Shown piece by piece: positions 1 to 4,911 of a stretch of DNA of 5,261 nucleotides. Within the stretch, counting starts at the first letter, position 1; every line of letters begins with the position of its first letter. The stretch spans positions 1-5,261 of the forward strand of contig JAYWGJ010000298.1 of NCBI GenBank assembly GCA_043778315.1, written 5' to 3'. The notes below the pieces were generated by a model. That model was not told the DNA's origin, searched no databases, and saw nothing but the letters and a program-made list of their open reading frames with translations. Made by a program: the position numbers and the translations under genes. The DNA is from JBEEMU01 sp043778315. Lineage in GTDB: Bacteria > Bacteroidota > Bacteroidia > Chitinophagales > Saprospiraceae.

Positions 1-54
1 AAAAAAGCGGCAGACGATTTGCTCAAAAATAATCCATTTAAAAAGAAAAACTAA
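1..54 (+). CDS. C-terminal end of an upstream gene (partial)
   Basis: Frame 1 is open from the left edge and stops at TAA 52-54, giving the tail KKAADDLLKNNPFKKKN. The tail is lysine- and asparagine-rich, which is common at C-termini in this phylum but does not identify a family. The next ATG follows after only three bases and lies in the same frame, so this gene and the nuclease are probably co-transcribed and perhaps translationally coupled. With 17 residues visible I cannot name a function, and a chance open frame is not excluded, although the close spacing favours a real gene end. Confidence 0.55.
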   Translation, partial: KKAADDLLKNNPFKKKN

Positions 55-57
55 ACC

Positions 58-1503
58 ATGAATTTTCATTTGCTTTGGCTGATGCCAATATTGGCGGTAC
101 AGCCGCAGCTCAATAGCTGCACCGAACCCGCGCTTAACTCGACAAAAAGTGCGACAAAAAATATTATCGAAAATTTTGAGCAAAAAGCGAGTAAAAACAA
201 GTATGAAGCAGGCAATGTGGGTTTTGCGACGGGCGATTGGCGGCTCGACAACGCCCTCATTGGCAATACCGTAGCCGATGTTCATAACGATTTGCGCAGC
301 ATTCGCATCAAGCAAGGCGGCACGTTGATGCCACAATTTGAGATAAGCGGCGCGCAAACCATCAGTTTCCAAGCGGCTTTGTATGGCGAAAAAGACAAAA
401 ACGGAACGGTGCAGGTTTTTATTAGCGAAGACTCGGGCAAAAATTGGCGCGAAGCAGCCGAACCTATGGCTTGCGAAAGTGGCAAATTTATGACCGTCAC
501 GGTGTCTGTGCCGAAGGCAAAAGCGATTTGTATGTACATCAAAAATACGTCTGTTCGCGGCTGCCGCGTCAATATTGACGACGTGGTGATTTCGGGTCAA
601 AACCTCAAAACCACACCTATCACGCTGCCAATTACTACCGAATTGGTCATCGAGGAAGTGAAAAGTGACGAGTTCTCCGACCCCGAAATGCTGCCCGACC
701 CTACTCCTAAACCGACCAAAACCAATTCTACTGCCGAAAATACCGATAATGAGCATTTAATACTAGGAAATCCGAGCGGCGCGGTGCATAACGACCGCGA
801 AACCGACAATTATTTGATAACCAAAAAGGAGTTTTGTTTGTCGTATAATAGCAGCAAAGGTACGCCAAATTGGGTAGCGTGGCGCGGCGGAAAGGAGTGG
901 AATGGAACGGTTGCGCGCTCCAATAATTTCCGTCCCGACACCGATATTCCACAAAAAATGTACCGCGCTACGCCGTCGGCATACACGAATAGCGGCTTCG
1001 ATAAAGGACATTTATGCTCGTCGGGCGACCGCGACAACGACGCACAAAATAACAGTCAGACGTTTTTAATGACTAATATCATGCCGCAAGCACCTAACAA
1101 TAATCAAGGTGCGTGGAACGCGCTCGAGTTGTATTGTCGCGATTTAGTGGATAAAGGTATGGAAATGTACACTTACGCAGGCGCGTATGGGAAGGGCGGC
1201 ATCGGAAAAAACAGCGCGGAACGCATCTTATATTTGGACGGAACGAGCATCACGGTGCCTGCTTATACTTGGAAAATCGTAGTGATTTTGCCCGACGGTA
1301 GCAACGACCTCAGCCGCATCAATAAAGATACGCGAGTGATAGCGATATGGATGCCGAACACGCAAGCGGTTGGTAAATACAATTGGCGCGACTATATTTG
1401 CGATGTGAAATACATAGAAGACCGCACGGGTTATCAGTTTTTTAGTACGCTACCGAAAGACGTGCAGGCGGCGTTGAAAACGAAAAAAGAAACGGCGAAT
1501 TGA
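58..1503 (+). CDS. Exported DNA/RNA non-specific endonuclease (NUC1 / Serratia nuclease family) with N-terminal beta-rich domain
   Basis: The C-terminal part (about residues 255-470 of 481) is a beta-beta-alpha-metal endonuclease that cuts DNA and RNA with a bound divalent metal. Visible signatures are YNSSKGTPNWVAW (263-275), the active-site block DKGH (315-318; family form DRGH) with H318 as general base, and NQGAWNALE (349-357), where N349 matches the metal-binding Asn of Serratia nuclease and E357 its conserved Glu. Residues about 50-180 form a separate beta-rich region (DWRLDNALIG, SIRIKQGG, VFISEDSGKNW, INIDD-like end) resembling the jelly-roll modules of secreted Bacteroidota proteins. 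A Pro/Thr/acidic linker (about 205-232) joins the two. The N-terminus has a short hydrophobic stretch (5-14) and LNSC (18-21), a poor lipobox, with no basic residue before it, so export is likely but the anchoring is unsure. The start at 58 is the first ATG after the upstream stop; ATG 82 is an alternative. A nutritional or extracellular-DNA-degrading role is inference. No immunity gene is seen beside it. Confidence 0.9.
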   Translation: MNFHLLWLMPILAVQPQLNSCTEPALNSTKSATKNIIENFEQKASKNKYEAGNVGFATGDWRLDNALIGNTVADVHNDLRSIRIKQGGTLMPQFEISGAQTISFQAALYGEKDKNGTVQVFISEDSGKNWREAAEPMACESGKFMTVTVSVPKAKAICMYIKNTSVRGCRVNIDDVVISGQNLKTTPITLPITTELVIEEVKSDEFSDPEMLPDPTPKPTKTNSTAENTDNEHLILGNPSGAVHNDRETDNYLITKKEFCLSYNSSKGTPNWVAWRGGKEWNGTVARSNNFRPDTDIPQKMYRATPSAYTNSGFDKGHLCSSGDRDNDAQNNSQTFLMTNIMPQAPNNNQGAWNALELYCRDLVDKGMEMYTYAGAYGKGGIGKNSAERILYLDGTSITVPAYTWKIVVILPDGSNDLSRINKDTRVIAIWMPNTQAVGKYNWRDYICDVKYIEDRTGYQFFSTLPKDVQAALKTKKETAN

Positions 1504-1532
1504 TTTGATTATCAAACAGTTATATATTATAT

Positions 1533-1574
1533 AAACAAAAAAGCTGCCTCGAGTATGAAGTGGCTTTTTTGTTT
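1533..1574. terminator. Bidirectional intrinsic terminator between nuclease gene and uppP
   Basis: Bases 1533-1547 pair with 1560-1574: an AAACAAAAAAGC arm against GCTTTTTTGTTT, continued inward by T-G, G-T and C-G pairs, with a loop of 12 bases. The A tract on one side and T tract on the other make it work for either strand. It lies 30 bp after the nuclease stop and 28 bp after the uppP stop, exactly between two convergent genes. Confidence 0.85.
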
Positions 1575-1601
1575 GGAACAATATATTTTTAATTTACAAC
1601 C

Positions 1602-2471
1602 TTACAAAATCGCCATTTTGATACCCAAAACGTACATTCCTATAATTGCTCCGCCTACTATTATGCGGTAGTAACCAAAAAATTTGAAGCCGTTTTTGGT
1701 CAGGAAATCGATGAAAAAGCGGATTGCGAGTATCGCGACCACAAACGCTACCACGTTGCCGATGCCGAAAAGTTGCCACTGCTCGGCACTGAGCGCGCCG
1801 TTGTGTTTGTAAAAATCGAGCATATCTTTGAGTGTTGCGGCAGCCATAGTCGGGACGGCGAGGAAGAACGAAAACTCGGCAGCCGTGCGGCGGTTCAAGC
1901 CTTGCGTCAAACCGCCGATGATAGTCGCGGCAGACCGCGACACGCCTGGCATCATAGCGATAGTTTGAAAACAACCAATCAAAAACGATTTGGAGTAGGA
2001 GAGGAGCGGCGACGTAGGGTCGGCGAACGGCAGTTTAGCAAAAATTACGTCCAAAACCGCACTCGCAGAAGCCAAATAATTTTTGCCTTCGCCCGTTTCG
2101 TTTTTGGCAAACCACTTATCTATAAACAACAAAATCACACCGCCAATCAGCAAATTGATACCGATAATCAACACGTTTTCCATTGCCATATCGATATATT
2201 TTTTGAGCAGCAAACCCGCAAATGCAGCAGGTATAAACGCTACAATGAGCCGTGCATAAAAGGCGAACGACTGCAAAAAACGCTGCCAATACAAGACCAA
2301 AACCGACAAAATAGCACCAAACTGAATACCGACTGTAAAAAGTTTTACAAATTCGGTCGGCTCTATGCCCATTATCGCTGTGCCGATAATAATGTGTCCC
2401 GTGCTGCTTATTGGCAAAAACTCGGTGATGCCTTCTATTATTGCCAAAATAATGGCTTGCAAAATACTCAT
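1602..2471 (-). CDS. uppP: Undecaprenyl-diphosphatase UppP (BacA family)
   Basis: This integral membrane phosphatase converts undecaprenyl diphosphate to the monophosphate, recycling the lipid carrier for peptidoglycan and other envelope polymers; extra copies give bacitracin resistance in known bacteria. Both family motifs are intact: EGITEFLPISSTGH (13-26), with E13, E17, S23 and H26 matching E. coli E17, E21, S27 and H30, and PGVSRSAAT (175-183), with R179 matching the essential Arg. Hydrophobic segments fill most of the 289 residues, as expected for a multi-span protein. The protein is some 15-25 residues longer than usual (about 265-275); the extra length seems to be in the loop around 124-160, between the two motif halves. 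It lies downstream of the DUF3098 gene on the same strand. No TAnnTTTG box is visible in the gap between them, so it is probably read from the DUF3098 promoter. The start context TTTTATAAAAATG is the same as that of DUF3098. Confidence 0.97.
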   Translation of the reverse strand: MSILQAIILAIIEGITEFLPISSTGHIIIGTAIMGIEPTEFVKLFTVGIQFGAILSVLVLYWQRFLQSFAFYARLIVAFIPAAFAGLLLKKYIDMAMENVLIIGINLLIGGVILLFIDKWFAKNETGEGKNYLASASAVLDVIFAKLPFADPTSPLLSYSKSFLIGCFQTIAMMPGVSRSAATIIGGLTQGLNRRTAAEFSFFLAVPTMAAATLKDMLDFYKHNGALSAEQWQLFGIGNVVAFVVAILAIRFFIDFLTKNGFKFFGYYRIIVGGAIIGMYVLGIKMAIL

Positions 2472-2501
2472 TTTTATAAAATTAAGACTATAAACATAAG
2501 A

Positions 2502-2535
2502 AAACGTATAGATTTTTTGAGAAATCTATACGTTT
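2502..2535. other. Perfect 14-bp inverted repeat between DUF3098 and uppP
   Basis: AAACGTATAGATTT (2502-2515) is exactly complementary to AAATCTATACGTTT (2522-2535), with a six-base loop TTTGAG on the plus strand. In the minus-strand transcript it sits 35 nt after the DUF3098 stop and 30 nt before the uppP start. It is followed there by TTTTCTTATG, a short and interrupted U stretch, so it could be a leaky terminator or attenuator, an mRNA-processing or stabilising stem, or a protein-binding site. The sequence does not decide among these. Confidence 0.8.
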
Positions 2536-2570
2536 ACGAAAAGTATAAAAAAAGACGAAATAAATGTATT

Positions 2571-2909
2571 CTAACGTCTGAAAATAGCATAAACCTCTAC
2601 GCCCAAGCCCAAAAGTATGAGCATTGGCGCGATAGTGATGCGCGTTGTGGAGTAAATGATGCTCTCGTCCCAAGTATTCGCGTCGGGCATTGCGCCGCCA
2701 CGCATCAACAAAAATCCTAACAACATCAAGCCCAAACCAGCGAGCATAACGGTATAATTTTGTCGGTTAAACAGCATTTCGGGTGGTGCGGTGGACTGCG
2801 CTACTACATTTGCGCTATCTATTACGGTATTTTCTGCGGTTGCTACACGCGATTGCGTAGGTTGTACGGTAGGCTGCGCGGTAGGCGGCGTATGGATTCT
2901 TTTTGCCAT
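2571..2909 (-). CDS. DUF3098 family small membrane protein
   Basis: This 112-residue protein carries the compact two-helix DUF3098 core found in Bacteroidota: FNRQNY (47-52), a first membrane span (about 52-69, LAGLGLMLLGFLLMRGG), a short polar loop (DANTWDESIIYSTTR, 77-90) and a second span (91-109) ending in the usual AIF followed by basic residues (AIFRR). The first 45 residues are rich in Pro, Thr, Gln and Ala and look disordered. The function is unknown. In this phylum the gene commonly lies beside uppP and often near ftsX and truB, hinting at an envelope or division role; this is recalled context, not proof. Here uppP follows, but the upstream side is an intergenic region facing a divergent FKBP gene, so ftsX is absent. 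The ATG at 2909 lies about 40 nt after a TACCTTTG box, which supports the start. Confidence 0.88.
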   Translation of the reverse strand: MAKRIHTPPTAQPTVQPTQSRVATAENTVIDSANVVAQSTAPPEMLFNRQNYTVMLAGLGLMLLGFLLMRGGAMPDANTWDESIIYSTTRITIAPMLILLGLGVEVYAIFRR

Positions 2910-2948
2910 TTTTATAAAAATATTATATCTTTTTATTTTTTTGTTTCA

Positions 2949-2956
2949 CAAAGGTA
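2949..2956 (-). promoter_or_regulatory. Candidate -7 box TACCTTTG for DUF3098-uppP
   Basis: Read on the minus strand, 2956-2949 is TACCTTTG, a full match to the Bacteroidota -7 consensus TAnnTTTG. Transcription would start near 2943, giving a leader of roughly 34 nt before the DUF3098 ATG. No clear TTTG -33 element stands 19-21 bases upstream (the region reads TTACCG), so the call rests on the -7 box and its position. Confidence 0.55.
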
Positions 2957-3113
2957 AAAAACTATACTTAATAACGGTAATAAAACTTGCTTTTTCTTCC
3001 ATTTTAATTACTTTCATATCATTTTTTGTGTTAAAATAGTTGAATTAAACCATATTGCAAACGATTTTACTGACTATTATTCTGCATATAAAATATTGTA
3101 TTACATTTTTTTA

Positions 3114-3144
3114 TTTGAATATTGTCAATATAGTCTTACCTTTG
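3114..3144 (+). promoter_or_regulatory. Promoter of the FKBP gene (TTTG-N19-TACCTTTG)
   Basis: TTTG at 3114-3117 and TACCTTTG at 3137-3144 are separated by 19 bases, matching both elements and the spacing of the Bacteroidota primary-sigma promoter (TTTG, 19-21 bases, TAnnTTTG). Transcription would start near 3150, leaving a leader of about 78 nt before the ATG at 3228. It is the best-formed promoter in the window. Confidence 0.75.
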
Positions 3145-3175
3145 TGGCGTAATTGCGAAAAGCATACATATATAT

Positions 3176-3201
3176 AGTATCAAAATTACAGTATCAAAAT
3201 T
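3176..3201 (+). repeat. Tandem direct repeat AGTATCAAAATT in the FKBP leader
   Basis: AGTATCAAAATT occurs at 3176-3187 and again at 3190-3201, two bases apart (period 14). Both copies lie downstream of the predicted transcription start and 27-52 bases before the FKBP start codon. It may be a regulator site pair, an RNA element or a small slippage duplication. Confidence 0.7.
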
Positions 3202-3227
3202 GATTTCATAACTAATATTTATTTTTA

Positions 3228-4076
3228 ATGTACAAATTTATTTTATCTACATTAGTTGCGTTCACCGCAATTGCTTTTTTCGCTTGCAAAGGCGACAAAT
3301 TGAAGGGTTTTGAGAAAATGCCTTTAAACTATTATTTCAAAAATCACACCAACAAAAAGGGTGCGGTTGCCAAAATAGGCGACGTAGTGAGTTTTCACCA
3401 ATATATCCGCAAAGGCGACAGCTTGGTGCAATCTACGCGTCAGCGCGGCGAGCCGATAAAAGCGCAAATCCCTGAGGGCAACAAAAACGACAAGTTTTTG
3501 AACGCTATTATGCACATGACCACAGGCGACAGCATCACGATAGCGATGGTAGTGGACTCGCTCGGGCAGGTGCGTCCACCATTTAAGGCTGGTGACATGA
3601 TTTTCTTCGACATCAAAATGGAGAAAATACAAACCAAAGACGACGTTGAGAAAGAAACAGCTGCTAGTAAAGCAACCGAAGTAACCGCGAACGCGCTGCT
3701 AAAAGCGCAGATGCCAATCTTACTCAAAGGCGGCGCAGAGGTGAAATCGACCGCGTCTGGACTCAAATACGTCATAGCCGAAGAGGGCAAAGGCGAGCAA
3801 GTGAAGGTCGGCAACAAAACTACGGTAGCCTATATCGGCGTACTCAAAGACGGCACAGAGTTTGATAGTTCGTTCAAACACGGCGGTAGTTTTGCCTTCC
3901 CTGTGGGCGGCGGTCAAGTCATCAAAGGTTGGGACGAAGGTGTTGCGCTGCTCAAAGAAGGCACAAAAGCGGTATTTTTAATCCCTTACGGTATCGCGTA
4001 TGGCGAAAAAGGACAAGGACCTATTCCCGCAAAAGCGGATTTAGTGTTTTATATCGAGGTGTTGAAAGCTAAGTAA
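3228..4076 (+). CDS. FKBP-type peptidyl-prolyl cis-trans isomerase, lipoprotein
   Basis: The protein catalyses proline cis-trans isomerisation, assisting folding of exported proteins. The N-terminus (MYKFILSTLVAFTAIAFFAC) is a signal sequence ending at C20, a likely lipid-anchored cysteine, although the FFAC box is not canonical. The C-terminal FKBP domain (about 176-282) keeps the ligand-pocket residues of human FKBP12: Y202, F212-D213, F222, V231-I232, W235, Y258 and F274, so it should be active. Residues about 45-135 look like a second, degenerate FKBP fold (GDVVSFHQYI, then MTTGDSITIAM and GDMIFFDIKMEKI) without the aromatic pocket, followed by a Lys/Ala-rich linker (136-175). Length is 282 residues, against about 110 for a single domain. 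It has its own promoter and is divergent from DUF3098. Whether it faces the periplasm or the cell surface cannot be told; no acidic surface-export signal follows C20. Confidence 0.93.
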   Translation: MYKFILSTLVAFTAIAFFACKGDKLKGFEKMPLNYYFKNHTNKKGAVAKIGDVVSFHQYIRKGDSLVQSTRQRGEPIKAQIPEGNKNDKFLNAIMHMTTGDSITIAMVVDSLGQVRPPFKAGDMIFFDIKMEKIQTKDDVEKETAASKATEVTANALLKAQMPILLKGGAEVKSTASGLKYVIAEEGKGEQVKVGNKTTVAYIGVLKDGTEFDSSFKHGGSFAFPVGGGQVIKGWDEGVALLKEGTKAVFLIPYGIAYGEKGQGPIPAKADLVFYIEVLKAK

Positions 4077-4165
4077 AACATATTTTGAGCATTTAAAATA
4101 CAAGTGCGTACAACGTTTCTCAAAAATAAATCGTCTTTATTTAAAAATAGTTTGCGCAAAAGCAG

Positions 4166-4193
4166 TTTGCTAAAAAAAAATAGTGTACCTTTG
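4166..4193 (+). promoter_or_regulatory. Candidate promoter of the cold-shock gene (TTTG-N16-TACCTTTG)
   Basis: TACCTTTG at 4186-4193 matches the Bacteroidota -7 box. The nearest TTTG (4166-4169) is 16 bases upstream, shorter than the usual 19-21, so the -33 element is uncertain. The start would be near 4200. Just upstream lies the palindrome TTTGCGCAAA (4151-4160), with AGTTTGC repeated at 4149-4155 and 4164-4170, possible regulator contacts. Confidence 0.6.
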
Positions 4194-4199
4194 TGAAAA

Positions 4200-4350
4200 T
4201 ATTTATACAGTCACGAAACTTTTTTATAAGGTTTGCTGTTATGTATCTATACAACGTTGTTGCGGATAGCAAAGATGTTTATTAATCAATATTTAGTATT
4301 TATTAAATATATAATTCAATTTTTTAATTTTAATTTTTAATTCAATTTCA
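4200..4350 (+). promoter_or_regulatory. Long, possibly structured 5' leader of the cold-shock gene
   Basis: From the predicted start near 4200 to the ATG there are about 150 nt without a gene. TTTGCTGTT (4232-4240) can pair with GATAGCAAA (4265-4273) in a 9-bp stem including G-U pairs, enclosing the palindrome ACAACGTTGT (4251-4260). The last 40 bases are nearly all A and T, and TAATTCAATTT occurs twice (4312-4322 and 4338-4348), the second copy just before the start codon. In E. coli cspA a leader of similar length is a temperature-sensing RNA; a like role here is inference. Confidence 0.4.
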
Positions 4351-4548
4351 ATGTCTATTAAACAAGGCTCAGTTAAGTTTTTCAACGCTTCTAAAGGTTA
4401 CGGCTTTATCAAAGAAGATTCTACAGGTCAAGAAGTGTTCGTACACATCACCGGCTTAGAAGACACCGTACAAGAGGGTGACGCAGTTACCTACGAAGTA
4501 AAAGACGGCAAAAAAGGACCAAATGCAATCAATGTAAGAAGAGCGTAA
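4351..4548 (+). CDS. Cold-shock domain protein (CspA family)
   Basis: This 65-residue protein is a single five-stranded cold-shock domain, which binds single-stranded RNA and DNA and melts RNA secondary structure in the cytoplasm. Both nucleic-acid-binding motifs are present: RNP1-like KGYGFI (15-20) and RNP2-like VFVHI (29-33), with aromatic residues F10, F11, Y17, F19, F30 and H32 on the binding face. It begins SIKQGSVKFFNASKG, typical of the family, and ends in NVRRA, so it is complete. Family members range from cold-induced to constitutive. The long AT-rich leader suggests regulation at the RNA level, but cold induction is not shown. It appears to be a single-gene transcript, ending at the hairpin 4637-4677. 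The particular paralogue (cspA, cspC and so on) cannot be assigned. Confidence 0.96.
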   Translation: MSIKQGSVKFFNASKGYGFIKEDSTGQEVFVHITGLEDTVQEGDAVTYEVKDGKKGPNAINVRRA

Positions 4549-4636
4549 TTATAGTTTCGTTTAGTGAGCCAATTCGTTGCGTATAACTTTACAAATGTAT
4601 AAATTACTTTTAATTTCCATTGCCTTTTCCTTAATG

Positions 4637-4677
4637 GCATCACCCGTTCAGCTTGCTGGACGGGTGATGCTGTTTTT
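4637..4677 (+). terminator. Strong intrinsic terminator after the cold-shock gene
   Basis: Bases 4637-4651 pair with 4656-4670 in a 15-bp stem (GCATCACCCG against CGGGTGATGC, continuing to the loop with one T-G pair) around a four-base loop CTTG, followed by TGTTTTTA. It lies 88 bp after the cold-shock stop codon and is GC-rich in an AT-rich background. The missing A tract on its left means it should act mainly on plus-strand transcripts. Confidence 0.88.
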
Positions 4678-4701
4678 ATATGACACTTGTTAAAAAAAAT
4701 A

Positions 4702-4731
4702 GTTGTAAATTAATAAAAATGCGTATTTTTG
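4702..4731 (+). promoter_or_regulatory. Candidate promoter of the last gene (GTTG-N18-TATTTTTG)
   Basis: TATTTTTG at 4724-4731 matches TAnnTTTG, and GTTG at 4702-4705 lies 18 bases upstream, close to the expected spacing. It follows the cold-shock terminator directly, where a new promoter is needed. The start near 4738 would give a leader of about 174 nt. The AT richness of the region raises the chance of a fortuitous match. Confidence 0.45.
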
Positions 4732-4911
4732 CTTTCGCTAATTGTAGTATTTTTAAACAGCAACTTTATCGTAGAATAATAGAACTTAAAACTATATTCT
4801 TTGTAGAGGTGGCTAATATAACAGAAAAAAATAAGTGAGCCGTTTGCGCAATCGAATATAATTATATTAAAAAATCTCTTTTTATTCACAAAAACATAAA
4901 AACCTCCATTT

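Noticed and set aside
58..1503. Possibility that the nuclease is a secreted toxin of an interbacterial or immunity system
   Set aside because: No secretion-system adaptor domain, C-terminal sorting domain or neighbouring immunity gene is visible; the downstream neighbour is convergent uppP. A general exported nuclease is the simpler reading.
1773..2720. Plus-strand open frame of 315 codons opposite uppP and DUF3098
   Set aside because: It lies antisense to two clear genes, its translation is rich in Arg, His, Gln and Cys without domain signals, and it runs through the inverted repeat and the intergenic gap. It is a shadow of the minus-strand coding pattern.
4081..4142. Weak hairpins after the FKBP stop (TTTTGAG 4083-4089 with CTCAAAA 4119-4125; AAATAAA 4124-4130 with TTTATTT 4136-4142)
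   Set aside because: The first has a 29-base loop and the second is pure A/T with seven pairs. Neither is a convincing terminator, so the end of the FKBP transcript stays unassigned.
4592..4599. Minus-strand TACATTTG box just after the cold-shock gene
   Set aside because: It fits TAnnTTTG, but no TTTG lies 19-21 bases upstream and no minus-strand gene follows; it would only produce antisense RNA. Probably chance in AT-rich sequence.
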